In this document: positions 1 through 8,207 of the stretch, in pieces
Numbering within the stretch: position 1 is the first letter of the stretch
Layout: every line of letters begins with the position of its first letter
Assembly (NCBI GenBank): GCA_023663805.1
Contig: JAMPGR010000007.1
Location: 1 to 44,993 of the forward strand
DNA length: 44,993 bases
Reading direction: 5' to 3'
Origin: Clostridium sp.
Lineage (GTDB): Bacteria; Bacteroidota; Bacteroidia; Bacteroidales; Muribaculaceae
Made by a program: the position numbers and the translations under genes
Notes under the pieces: generated by a model
Told to the model about the DNA's origin: nothing
Databases searched by the model: none
Seen by the model: the letters and a program-made list of their open reading frames with translations, nothing else

Positions 1-297
1 GCCGGTCTGCTGGGCCAGTTCCCGGCCCCGGCGGCCGCAGGGGATGTTCAGGTCGACGCGGGCGTCGATCTGCCTGAAAGCGACGGCGAGCGCCCCGGCC
101 AGCGAAGCGGAGGTGTCATCGCCGTCCGCGGCGACAATACAGACCGTCGTCAGCCCGTAGTCGGTCACGAGCCGTCCGGGCCGCGGAGCCGACGACGAGG
201 CGGTCCGCGACGAAAGGGCGTGGCGCGGCTTTCCGGCGGCCGAATCCTGGCGGCGCTGGTGCTCCTCCATTCTGTTTTCGAGATAGTTGTCGGCCAT
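1..297 (-). CDS. Partial CDS, N-terminal 99 residues, unidentified Bacteroidales protein
   Basis: An open frame starts at the ATG at 297-295 and runs off the left edge without a stop, so only the first 99 residues are visible. It begins MADNYLENRMEEHQRR, then a basic, Ser/Pro-rich stretch, then a hydrophobic strand (TTVCIVAADGDD) followed by a helix-like segment. I recall similar MADNYLE starts in Bacteroidales proteins with a degenerate dinucleotide-binding (SDR-like) fold, but no Gly-rich nucleotide motif is visible here, so the function is not assigned. It lies 28 bp after the YitT stop on the same strand and is probably co-transcribed with it. The start is the first ATG after that stop. 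Confidence 0.6.
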   Translation of the reverse strand, partial: MADNYLENRMEEHQRRQDSAAGKPRHALSSRTASSSAPRPGRLVTDYGLTTVCIVAADGDDTSASLAGALAVAFRQIDARVDLNIPCGRRGRELAQQTG

Positions 298-325
298 TGT
301 CGCAGCGTAAATTTCCGGCGGGAGG

Positions 326-1273
326 TTAGTTCCGGGCGGCGGGGAGGTCGGCGGCCCCGCGGTTCTTGTTTTTCGAATGGTGTTCGGCTTTCAGGCGGAT
401 TTTGTCGAATCCCTTGCCGTAGACACCGTTGACGTTGGCCTGGGAGACGAACGCCTCGGGGTCGGTCGACTGGATGATGCGCAGCAGAAGGACCGATTCC
501 TGCTTGCGGCAAATGACCAGCAGAACCTTTATCTCCTCTTTCGAGTACCACCCCATCGCGTCGAGAACCGTGCAGCCGCGGTGGGCGTCGGTGTTGATCG
601 CCGTCGCGATCTCCTGCCATTTCCGGGAGAAGATGATGAACTGCATAGCCTGACGGTTACTGTTGATGAAGAAGTCTGTCAGATAGGAGACACAGAACAG
701 GACGATAAAGCCGTAGACGACCGTGTCAAACTGATGGAAAAGGAGATACGACGACGAGATGATACAGAAGTCGCAGTAGAGCATCGTCCGCCCGACGCTC
801 GTGTTCGACTTTTTAGAGACGATTGCGGCGACGATATCGGTTCCGCCGGTCGAGCCATTGTGGACGAACACGAACCCTATTCCGAGACCGCAGAGTATGC
901 CCCCGAGGAGGACGTTCATAAAGGGCTGGTCGGGGATCAGAGGTTCGGTGAACATCGGCTGGAGGACACCGATGAACAGCGAGATGACCGTCGCGCCGTA
1001 GATTGTCCGGATGACGAACTGCTTGCCGACGGTCTTGTAGGCGAACGCCAGCAGGATCATGTTCGTAATATACTGTGTGACGGCGACGGGGATGCCCCAG
1101 CCGAAGGCCTTCTCGGTAACGAAATAGACGAGTGTGCCGAATCCGGCGAGACCTCCGATGACGACCTTCTCGGGGAAGATGAACGCCGTGAATCCGACGG
1201 CGTAGGAAAGAATTCCGAGCGCAATCAGAAGGTAGTCGCGGGTCGACATCCAGAGTTGTTGGCTTTTTATCAT
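326..1273 (-). CDS. YitT family membrane protein (DUF161 plus DUF2179)
   Basis: Predicted 315-residue inner-membrane protein. The N-terminal two thirds hold about five or six hydrophobic segments of the YitT type (for example YLLIALGILSYAVGFTAFIF and GGILCGLGIGFVFVHNGSTGG), with the GSTGGTDI motif typical of the family. The last ~80 residues form the soluble DUF2179 domain (KEEIKVLLVICRKQE). The family has no firmly known biochemical role. The frame is open upstream to 1426, but I chose the ATG at 1273 because a -7 box (TATCTTTG) lies at 1319-1312, so an upstream start would not be in the mRNA. An ATG at 1249 is an alternative. It is divergent from the TIR-like gene. Confidence 0.9.
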   Translation of the reverse strand: MIKSQQLWMSTRDYLLIALGILSYAVGFTAFIFPEKVVIGGLAGFGTLVYFVTEKAFGWGIPVAVTQYITNMILLAFAYKTVGKQFVIRTIYGATVISLFIGVLQPMFTEPLIPDQPFMNVLLGGILCGLGIGFVFVHNGSTGGTDIVAAIVSKKSNTSVGRTMLYCDFCIISSSYLLFHQFDTVVYGFIVLFCVSYLTDFFINSNRQAMQFIIFSRKWQEIATAINTDAHRGCTVLDAMGWYSKEEIKVLLVICRKQESVLLLRIIQSTDPEAFVSQANVNGVYGKGFDKIRLKAEHHSKNKNRGAADLPAARN

Positions 1274-1311
1274 TGTTTCAACGGTAACAGACAGGTTCTG
1301 ATTTTTCGGTG

Positions 1312-1319
1312 CAAAGATA
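1312..1319 (-). promoter_or_regulatory. Bacteroidetes -7 promoter box for the YitT gene
   Basis: Read on the minus strand this is TATCTTTG followed by C, a match to the Bacteroidetes -7 consensus TAnnTTTG. Transcription would start a few bases downstream, leaving a leader of about 35 nt before the ATG at 1273. Confidence 0.65.
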
Positions 1320-1445
1320 CTGCTTTCTGAGCGACCGCCAAAAAAAATCATTTTGTTTTTCGCCGCCGCCGCAACAAAACGGGCCTTCCGAGCCTTATAA
1401 TAAGAAACGTATCGATTAACACACATACATACACACTCGACGCCA

Positions 1446-2090
1446 ATGAAACAGTATGACTTCTATCTGTCGATGTCTCCGGCGAACGTCGACGAGCCTT
1501 ATATGGGTGAACTGACCCTGCTGCTGCTCCAGTCGGGGCTGAAATATTCGCGCCATATCGGAGCGAAGGATAACCTCGCGGCCCGACGCGACGTCGGCCG
1601 CCTGATCAAAGACAGCAACGCACTCCTCTACGTCTCGGACCGGACGAACAACTCCCTGCCGATGTCGGTCGAGGAGGTGCGCCGCGCCAGTCGCGACGGT
1701 CTCGAGATCGTCGTTGTCCGCGTCGACGACTCGGAATTCCCGGCCGAGGTCTCCGAAGCTCTCAGCGAGGCGGCCATCTACGACGCGACCGACCCCGGCA
1801 GACGCCCCGAGGCGTTCGGCGACGCAATCCGCCGCCTCGGAGGGGATATACCGATCGGGGGGGAAGTCGACGAGTTGCCCTCCTCCTCCGCGCCGCAGAG
1901 CGATCCCCGACCCGCGCCCGCCGGGGCGCAGCCGGAGACTGATGTTCCCCCGGTGCCCGAGACCGTCGGGGAGGCCCAGCGCGACCAGACCCGCCCGCTG
2001 ACCCGCTCGATGTCGCTGTCGACGGTCCTGGTCATGATTATCCTCGGAATAATCGTCGTCGCAGGCGTGATCGCACTGATATTACGATAG
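1446..2090 (+). CDS. TIR-like domain protein with C-terminal membrane anchor
   Basis: 214 residues. Residues 1-133 look like a TIR-type fold: opening strand YDFYLSMS, helix with GELTLLLLQSG, then a strand SNALLYVSD (57-65), a Ser/Glu segment NNSLPMSVEEVRRA (68-81) and the strand LEIVVVRVDD. In TIR NADases the catalytic Glu sits a few residues after a conserved Ser, so E76 or E77 is the candidate. Residues ~140-187 are Pro/Ser-rich, and 193-213 form one hydrophobic helix ending in LILR, a tail-anchor topology with the TIR-like part in the cytosol. It lacks the classical FISYS opening, so NADase activity is only possible. It stands alone between YitT (divergent) and dut. No clear promoter box was seen. 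Confidence 0.7.
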   Translation: MKQYDFYLSMSPANVDEPYMGELTLLLLQSGLKYSRHIGAKDNLAARRDVGRLIKDSNALLYVSDRTNNSLPMSVEEVRRASRDGLEIVVVRVDDSEFPAEVSEALSEAAIYDATDPGRRPEAFGDAIRRLGGDIPIGGEVDELPSSSAPQSDPRPAPAGAQPETDVPPVPETVGEAQRDQTRPLTRSMSLSTVLVMIILGIIVVAGVIALILR

Positions 2091-2126
2091 ATAGACCATT
2101 TCGAGATACCTATGCGCCGCAATCGG

Positions 2127-2159
2127 TTTTGGCAGTTCAGAAAAATATTGTTATTTTCG
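2127..2159 (+). promoter_or_regulatory. Candidate promoter of the dut operon
   Basis: A TTTTG (-33-like) at 2127-2131 and TATTTTCG (one mismatch to TAnnTTTG) at 2152-2159 are spaced about 20 bp, as expected for the Bacteroidetes primary sigma factor. The leader would be about 50 nt before the dut ATG at 2213. Confidence 0.4.
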
Positions 2160-2212
2160 CTGATTAAATCCGGAAATATCCCGGCAGAACCCCACGACAG
2201 AACCCCGAAAAT

Positions 2213-2656
2213 ATGGACAAAATAACCGTTAGAATTGTCAACACCTCTCCGAACGAACTCCCCCGCTACGCAACCCCCGCATCGGCGGGAATGGACCTCC
2301 GGGCCTCGCTCCCGGAACCGGTCGTCATCCCCCCGATGGGGCGCCGGCTGATCCCTACCGGCCTGCGAATCTCTCTCCCCGAGGGGTACGAGGCCCAGGT
2401 CAGACCCCGCAGCGGACTGGCGCTGAAACACGGCATCACGGTCCTGAACACCCCCGGAACGATCGATGCCGACTACCGCGGCGAGATCGGGGTCATCCTC
2501 GTCAATCTCTCGAACGAGGAGTTCACCGTCGCCGGCGGCGACCGTATCGCCCAGATCGTCTTCGCACGTCACGCATCGGCCACCCTCCTGCCCGCCGACA
2601 CACTCGACGAAACGCTCCGCGGCGAAGGAGGATTCGGCCACACGGGCCTGAACTGA
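2213..2656 (+). CDS. dut: dUTP diphosphatase (dUTPase)
   Basis: Hydrolyses dUTP to dUMP and pyrophosphate, keeping uracil out of DNA and supplying dUMP for thymidylate synthesis; a cytosolic homotrimer in this family. All five trimeric-dUTPase motifs are present in order: AGMDLRA (25-31), [11 protein letters not shown] (64-74), the uridine-binding [10 protein letters not shown] hairpin (82-91), GDRIAQIVF (109-117) and the C-terminal [10 protein letters not shown] (136-145). The last usually reads GGFGSTG, so His replaces Ser. At 147 residues the length is typical. It is the first gene of a five-gene plus-strand run; the TPR gene begins 45 bp after its stop. Confidence 0.97.
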   Translation: MDKITVRIVNTSPNELPRYATPASAGMDLRASLPEPVVIPPMGRRLIPTGLRISLPEGYEAQVRPRSGLALKHGITVLNTPGTIDADYRGEIGVILVNLSNEEFTVAGGDRIAQIVFARHASATLLPADTLDETLRGEGGFGHTGLN

Positions 2657-2701
2657 CCTTCAGCCCTTTATAAAATAAAACTATCCTCTCATAACCGAAC
2701 A

Positions 2702-4465
2702 ATGAACCGAACAACCTCTAATATAACCGCCAAGGTGCTCCTTCTGATGACGCTGATTCTCGTTGTCGTCCCGCAACTCTTCGGCGGCGGCAAGGTCAAA
2801 AAGAGCAACAACGGTGTCGAAGCCGACGCCCGCAAGGCTGACTATATCTATTTCGAAGCAAAACGCCAGAACCTGCAGTCTCATACCGACTCATATTTCG
2901 ACCTGATGGACTATGCCCGCGCCCTGAATCCCGACGACAAACTCCTCGGGATGGAACTCGGCCTCTACTATGCCCACCTCGACACCGTCAACCCCTCAAA
3001 GGGAATCGACCTGATGGAGGAATACGTCATGTCGGCCCCGGAGGATATGTATAACGCCTATGTCTACGCCCAACTGGCTTCCCGGAGCGGTAACCCGGCG
3101 CGTGCGCTCGAGGCATGGCGCCTGCTCCACGAGCGCTTTCCCTCGCGCCTGCCGCTGACCCAGAAATATGCCCAGGCACTGATGTCGACCCGCGACTCGT
3201 CGAACATCGTCATGGCAATCGAACTCTACGACACTCTCGAACTCCGCGGCGCCGACCCGATCGATGTCATATCGTCGCGCGCTCTCGCGAAAATCAATCT
3301 CGGCGACTCGGCCGGGGTTCGCAGCGAGGTCTCCAGGCTGATCGGCCGCAACCCCCGAAGCGCAATCTACAATATCTTCGGCGGACAGATCTACCAGAGT
3401 CTGCTTGACAGCGACTCGGCTATCGTCTTCTATAACCGCGCCGTCGAACTCGACCCGAACAACGGAATGGCTTACTACGCCCGCGCGAATTTCTATAACG
3501 AGGCGAACGACAGCGTCGCCTTCGACCGCGAGGTATTCAACGCCCTGCGGCAGGATGACCTCGAGACCGACGTCAAACTCGCCCTGATGCGCGACTATGT
3601 CATCAAACTCGCCGCCGACTCGACCCAGCGACCCCGCATAACCGAACTCTTCGAGATCCTCGCGGCCCAGCACCCCCACGAGCCGGAGATCCTGAACCTC
3701 TATACAGACTATCTGATCAGCACGTCGAACTATCCCGCGGCAGCCGAACAACTCGGCTATTCGCTCGACCTCAACCCCGACAACCAGCACGGCTGGATCG
3801 TTCTGTCGAGTCTGCTGCTCCAGTCCGACGAATTCGCCGCGGCGGCCGACGCCGCCTCCCGCGGCCTGAAATATTTCCCGGGCGACATGGATCTGACCCA
3901 ACTCGAGATAACAGGCCTGATCAACAACGACGACCTCGACGGCGCGACCTCGCTTCTCGACCGGACGATCGCCTCGGCCGACACAACCGACGTCGAAACG
4001 ATGTCGGAACTATGGTCGATGCGCGGCGACATTCTCTACAAAAAGGAATTGCTCGACTCGGCCATGATCTCCTACGAAAAGGCTCTCGACTATAACCCGG
4101 TCAACTATCTGGCGATGAACAACGCCGCATATTATCTCGCCTGCAGCGGCGGTGACCTCGACCGCGCTCTCGAACTGATCGAGATTGCCGTGACCGGACG
4201 CCAGGAGGACGCGACGACGCTCGACACCTACGCCTGGGTGCTATTCAAACGAAAGGAGTATCAGAAGGCCCGCGAGATAATCGACCGCGTCCTCGAGATC
4301 GAGGAGGATCCCTCGGAGGAACTGCTCGAACATGCCGGCGACATCTATTTCTGGGACAGCGAGCCCGACGAGGCGCTGAAGTTCTGGAAGCGGGCGCTCG
4401 AGAAAGATCCGGACAACGGCCTGCTGAAACGGAAAGTCGAACATAAAACCTATTTCTTCAAATGA
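2702..4465 (+). CDS. Exported tetratricopeptide-repeat (TPR) protein
   Basis: 587 residues. A hydrophobic N-terminal segment (KVLLLMTLILVVVPQLFGGG, residues 11-30) is a signal peptide or membrane anchor, placing the rest in the periplasm. From about residue 60 to the end the protein is made of ~34-residue helical hairpins of TPR type, clearest at DSAIVFYNRAVELDPNN, DSAMISYEKALDYNPVNYLA and PDEALKFWKRALEKDPDN. TPR proteins are protein-protein scaffolds; no enzymatic domain is visible. The context, between dut and a DUF4292 lipoprotein/EnvC pair, suggests an envelope-assembly role. As I recall it, the same gene order occurs in other Bacteroidales. Its stop overlaps the next start (ATGA, 4462-4465), indicating translational coupling. 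Confidence 0.88.
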   Translation: MNRTTSNITAKVLLLMTLILVVVPQLFGGGKVKKSNNGVEADARKADYIYFEAKRQNLQSHTDSYFDLMDYARALNPDDKLLGMELGLYYAHLDTVNPSKGIDLMEEYVMSAPEDMYNAYVYAQLASRSGNPARALEAWRLLHERFPSRLPLTQKYAQALMSTRDSSNIVMAIELYDTLELRGADPIDVISSRALAKINLGDSAGVRSEVSRLIGRNPRSAIYNIFGGQIYQSLLDSDSAIVFYNRAVELDPNNGMAYYARANFYNEANDSVAFDREVFNALRQDDLETDVKLALMRDYVIKLAADSTQRPRITELFEILAAQHPHEPEILNLYTDYLISTSNYPAAAEQLGYSLDLNPDNQHGWIVLSSLLLQSDEFAAAADAASRGLKYFPGDMDLTQLEITGLINNDDLDGATSLLDRTIASADTTDVETMSELWSMRGDILYKKELLDSAMISYEKALDYNPVNYLAMNNAAYYLACSGGDLDRALELIEIAVTGRQEDATTLDTYAWVLFKRKEYQKAREIIDRVLEIEEDPSEELLEHAGDIYFWDSEPDEALKFWKRALEKDPDNGLLKRKVEHKTYFFK

Positions 4466-5337
4466 TCCCCACGAACCGACGTTATCACATATCCCGCCTC
4501 GCCGCAATCTTCTTCATTGCGGTCGCTATGATGGCGGTCTCCTGCCGCAGCAGCCGCCAGTCTGTCAGTGAGACCCGGCCTGGCGCAGAGGTTGCTCTGA
4601 CCGAACGCTACGAGCAGCTCGCCGCGTCGTATCAGCCACAGTGGGAACGCCTCGAGATCCCGCTGTCGGCCAAGGCCTCGGGGCTTCCGTTCTCTCTCTC
4701 GGGGACAGCCTCGATGGAGCGCGGCCGATCGATCGCGATCTCGCTCAGGATGCTTGGGATGGAGGTCGCCGCCGCCCGCGTCACGCCCGACAGCGTCATC
4801 GTCGTCGACAAATACAACAACCGCCATCTCGTCGCCCCGCTCGCGGCCGTGACCTCGCGCTTAAACATGGACGTATCGAACATCCAGGACATGCTCCTCG
4901 GGCGTGTCTTCAGCCTAGGCTCCGACCGCCTGCCTGCCGCCCGCGACGCCGGACAGTCGCTGACGCTCGCCGGAGATTCGGCTTCGTCGCTCTGGTACAT
5001 CCTTCCCCAACTCCCCGAAGGGTCGCCGATAGACTACGCCTTCGAAATCAGCAACGCCGACCGTCTCCTTCGCCTGATTGCGCAGGTCGGAGCGGATCGC
5101 GTTGTCTCGGTCAGTTACCAGCCTTCGGCAACCGCAACACCTTTCGGTTTCTTCGCCGACCGCGCCGATATTGTCTATCCCGCCTCGGGTCCGTCGAAGA
5201 TAACCGGACGAATACAGTGGAAATTCGACAAGGCGCGCTGGAACGGCGACGCCCGCGAGGTCACGGTCATGATTCCCTCCCAGAGCAAACCGGTCAGCGC
5301 CGCGTCGCTCCTGAAACTCCTTTCCGGACAGCAGTGA
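4462..5337 (+). CDS. DUF4292 family lipoprotein
   Basis: 291 residues with a lipoprotein signal peptide: hydrophobic IFFIAVAMMAVSC with the lipobox Cys at residue 28. The mature part (RLEIPLSAKASG...LSGTASMERGRSIAISLRML, DSVIVVDKYNN) matches the DUF4292 pattern of Bacteroidetes, a LolB/outer-membrane-lipoprotein-like beta-rich fold; the comparison is from memory. No catalytic motif is visible. It sits between the TPR protein (4-nt overlap) and the EnvC-like protein (2 bp spacing), so all three are probably made together at the envelope. Confidence 0.85.
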   Translation: MIPTNRRYHISRLAAIFFIAVAMMAVSCRSSRQSVSETRPGAEVALTERYEQLAASYQPQWERLEIPLSAKASGLPFSLSGTASMERGRSIAISLRMLGMEVAAARVTPDSVIVVDKYNNRHLVAPLAAVTSRLNMDVSNIQDMLLGRVFSLGSDRLPAARDAGQSLTLAGDSASSLWYILPQLPEGSPIDYAFEISNADRLLRLIAQVGADRVVSVSYQPSATATPFGFFADRADIVYPASGPSKITGRIQWKFDKARWNGDAREVTVMIPSQSKPVSAASLLKLLSGQQ

Positions 5338-5339
5338 AA

Positions 5340-6758
5340 ATGAATGTGCTGATCCGGTCTGCAGCCGTATTGATGCTCGCGTTGTTGCTTCCGTTGCCGG
5401 AGGCTGTGGCGCAGAAGAACACCGGGGCAAAGTCCCGGCAGGCTCCCCCGTCGAACCGCGAGATCGAACAGGTGCGCCGACAGCAGTCGGAGAACTCCTC
5501 CGAAATCAAACAGACCAACCGCCAGTTGACCGCCAACCAGCGGGAGACCGAACGGCAACTCGACCGGCTGACCTCCCTGCGCCGCGACATCGCCGCCAGA
5601 CAGAACGAGATCTCCATTATCAGCCATCGGATTGACAGCCTCGACCGCCGTATCGCTCTTCTGGGCGACACAATAGAGGCCACCAACCGCCGGATCGAAA
5701 CCCTTCGCCGGGCCTATGTCGAAAACCTCAGGAAAATGCAGGGGGAAAGATATTCAACAAGCCGCCTGGCGTTCATCTTCTCTTCGTCGACCTTCCGCGA
5801 GGCATGGCGCCGCATGCGCTATCTCGGCGAATTCTCCCACTGGCGCGACGACCAGACCCGTCTGCTCAGCGAACAACTGTCGGCACTCGACCGCCAGAAA
5901 TCCGACCTTGGCCATCTTCGGGACAATCAGGACAAACAGCGCCGGAGTCTCGCCGAGTCGCGCAGTCTCCTGTCGAAGCAGGAAAGAGAGGCCGACGCCC
6001 TCGTTACAGACCTTCGGGTTAAAGGATCTGACCTCCGGACGGTTCTGAAACAGAAGGAGGCACGCGCCGCCCAGCTCGACCGCGAACTCTCGCGGCTGAT
6101 TGCCCTCGAGCAGGAGAGGATCGAGCGCGAACGCCGCGAACAGGAGCGTCTCGAGCGAGAGAAAGCCGCCCGCGAAAAGGCTGAGCGCGAGAAGACTGCG
6201 CGCGAAAAGAAAGAGGGGGGAAGGAAATCCGGCGAAAATACGGCCGGACCCGAAGTCCCGTCGAAGCCTTCGCCGCCGAAACCCGCCGCTCCGGAGCCTG
6301 CGAAGCCACCGGTCAATATCGCCGAAGCCGACCGCCGCCTGACCGGCAGTTTCGCCTCGAACAAGGGACGACTTCTGTTCCCCGTCGCCGGAGCCTACCG
6401 TATCACCCGCGGCTACGGACGCCAGCAGCATCCGCTGATGCGCCACGTCCAGACCGAGAACAGCGGTATCGACATCGAAGTCGGCCCCGGCACGACAGCC
6501 CGCGCTGTCTTCGACGGGAAGGTCGCGAGCATTCTCCAGGTCGGCGGCTACAACAATATCGTCATGCTCCGCCACGGCGACTATTTCACGGTCTACACGA
6601 ATCTCGTCGGACTCCGCGTCCGCAGCGGCGAGGAGGTCCGTGCCGGACAACCTCTCGGGACGGTCTTCTCCGACCCCGACGAGGAGAACTACGGGGTCAT
6701 GCACTTCGAGGTCCGCAAACAGCGCCAGACCCTGAACCCGGCCGAATGGGTCAAATAA
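5340..6758 (+). CDS. EnvC-like murein hydrolase activator (coiled coil plus degenerate LytM/M23)
   Basis: 472 residues: signal peptide 1-24 ending at AVAQ, long Arg/Gln/Glu-rich coiled coil (about 35-300), a Lys/Glu then Pro/Ala-rich linker (about 270-335), and a C-terminal LytM/peptidase M23 domain (about 340-472). The M23 zinc ligands are partly lost: the usual HxGID is NSGID (near residue 373), YxHL is YTNL (near 418), and only the last His of the HxH motif remains in MHFEVR. This fits EnvC-type proteins, which do not cut murein themselves but activate amidases at the division septum. The frame stays open far upstream (from 4641), but the ATG at 5340 gives a proper signal peptide and follows the DUF4292 stop by 2 bp. 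Confidence 0.9.
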   Translation: MNVLIRSAAVLMLALLLPLPEAVAQKNTGAKSRQAPPSNREIEQVRRQQSENSSEIKQTNRQLTANQRETERQLDRLTSLRRDIAARQNEISIISHRIDSLDRRIALLGDTIEATNRRIETLRRAYVENLRKMQGERYSTSRLAFIFSSSTFREAWRRMRYLGEFSHWRDDQTRLLSEQLSALDRQKSDLGHLRDNQDKQRRSLAESRSLLSKQEREADALVTDLRVKGSDLRTVLKQKEARAAQLDRELSRLIALEQERIERERREQERLEREKAAREKAEREKTAREKKEGGRKSGENTAGPEVPSKPSPPKPAAPEPAKPPVNIAEADRRLTGSFASNKGRLLFPVAGAYRITRGYGRQQHPLMRHVQTENSGIDIEVGPGTTARAVFDGKVASILQVGGYNNIVMLRHGDYFTVYTNLVGLRVRSGEEVRAGQPLGTVFSDPDEENYGVMHFEVRKQRQTLNPAEWVK

Positions 6759-6771
6759 CCTCCCCGAACCG

Positions 6772-8148
6772 ATGACCGACCGGCAGAGACATAACAGACC
6801 GAAAGGGGGAGGCGCACTGACAAGGCGCGTCTACCGCGTTCTCGGAATCTTCACCGGGACCCAGATGTTGTCGCTGATCTGTTCGGTCATCCGGACGAAA
6901 CTGATTGCACTCTGGACCGGAGCGGCCGGCGTCGGGCTGTTCGGGCTCTATAATGTCGCTGTCGAGATGGTCTCTACGCTGACCCAGCTCGGTCTGCGCG
7001 GCTCGGCCGTGCGCGATATCGCCGCCGCCCCGCCCGGCCGCCGTCCGACGATAATCGCCGCCGTCCGCCGCTGGGGCCTCTGGCTCGGTTTCGGGGGGAT
7101 GGTTTTCGCGATTGTCGCCTCCCCTCTGCTGGCAATCGTCTCCTTCGGGAATACAGACCGCTGGCTGTCGTTTGCGCTGCTTTCGGTTGTTATGCTCGCC
7201 GGATCGGTCAACAACGCCGAGCAGGCGGTCATGCAGGGAACCGGCACGCTCCGCCGCCTGGCGTCGGCGTCGCTATGGGGAACGGTCGCGGCACTGCTGC
7301 TCTCCGTTCCGATGGTCTGGTTCTGGCGGCTCGACGCCGTTGTTCCGGTCATTGTCGTCTACTCCCTGGCGATGACAGCCTCGACCCTGGCCCTGAGGGG
7401 ACGCCCGACGGAGACTGAAACTGCCACCCCCTCGGCGAAGGAGACCGTTGCCCTCGGACGGGGATTTATCCGGCTCGGAATCTATATGACCGTCTCCGGA
7501 TTCGCCGTCTGGCTGGCGAGTTACCTGCTGATGTCCTGGATTGGCCGCGAGGCCGGCGAGGATGCCGTCGGATACTACCAGGCGGGCAACACCCTGCTGA
7601 TCCGCTATGTCGGGATCCTTTTCGCGGCGATCTCGATGGAATTCTACCCGCGGCTCTCCTCCATCGCCGAGAACCGCCGCCATCTCGGTGTCTACCTGAA
7701 CCATGAGATCATAACAATCCTGAGGGTCGCCGCCCCGCTGGCAGTCCTTTTCGTCATCGCCGCCCCGCTGATAGTCCGAGTTCTCTACTCCGGCGAATTC
7801 CTCGTAATCGTCCCCTACATCACAATCGGAATCACGGGCGTCATACTCCGCGCAGCCGCCTGGTGTATGAGTTATGTCGTTCTGGCCCGCGGCGACGGGC
7901 GCCTCTTTATGATCACGGAGATACTTTCGGCTACGGTCTATCTGGCTCTGAGCGTCGGTTGTTTCCGAGCGTGGGGTGTAACCGGCTTCGGCGTCGCCTT
8001 CCTGCTATGGTACCTGGTCTATCTGGCCGGCATGGTCGCCGTCATCCGCCTCCGCTACGTCATCCGTCTCCGCCGCCCGGCCCTCCTCTGGCTCGCCGGC
8101 TCCCTCGTCGCGACGGCCGCCGCAGCGGCAGTCACCCTCCTCATATAA
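6772..8148 (+). CDS. Lipid-linked oligosaccharide flippase, Wzx/MOP family
   Basis: 458 residues with roughly twelve hydrophobic segments and short polar loops. The opening region (GIFTGTQMLSLICSVIRTKLIALW, then AGVGLFGLYN) is typical of O-antigen/polysaccharide translocases of the MOP superfamily, which flip undecaprenyl-linked sugars across the inner membrane. It starts 13 bp after the EnvC-like gene and ends the plus-strand run. No glycosyltransferase cluster is next to it, so the glycan it moves is unknown; a WzxE/lipid II-like role is an alternative. Confidence 0.85.
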   Translation: MTDRQRHNRPKGGGALTRRVYRVLGIFTGTQMLSLICSVIRTKLIALWTGAAGVGLFGLYNVAVEMVSTLTQLGLRGSAVRDIAAAPPGRRPTIIAAVRRWGLWLGFGGMVFAIVASPLLAIVSFGNTDRWLSFALLSVVMLAGSVNNAEQAVMQGTGTLRRLASASLWGTVAALLLSVPMVWFWRLDAVVPVIVVYSLAMTASTLALRGRPTETETATPSAKETVALGRGFIRLGIYMTVSGFAVWLASYLLMSWIGREAGEDAVGYYQAGNTLLIRYVGILFAAISMEFYPRLSSIAENRRHLGVYLNHEIITILRVAAPLAVLFVIAAPLIVRVLYSGEFLVIVPYITIGITGVILRAAAWCMSYVVLARGDGRLFMITEILSATVYLALSVGCFRAWGVTGFGVAFLLWYLVYLAGMVAVIRLRYVIRLRRPALLWLAGSLVATAAAAAVTLLI

Positions 8149-8150
8149 GC

Positions 8151-8174
8151 CCCTAAAGTCCTTAAAGTCCCCTC
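8151..8174. repeat. Short dispersed motif, copy 1
   Basis: The 22-bp core CCCTAAAGTCCTTAAAGTCC plus flanking C lies directly after the flippase stop. A copy with one difference (A for T) is at 44864-44885, next to the rRNA operon terminator. Both are in intergenic 3' regions. Function unknown. Confidence 0.5.
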
Positions 8175-8207
8175 CCCTGTCCCGGGGGTATCGCAGGAGG
8201 GCTTCTG

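Noticed and set aside
1274..1426. N-terminal extension of the YitT protein
   Set aside because: It would start upstream of the -7 box at 1319-1312 and adds a low-quality segment unlike the family.
4641..5339. Upstream extension of the EnvC-like frame to 4641
   Set aside because: This part overlaps the DUF4292 gene in another frame and gives Arg/Pro-rich nonsense; the ATG at 5340 starts a proper signal peptide 2 bp after the DUF4292 stop.
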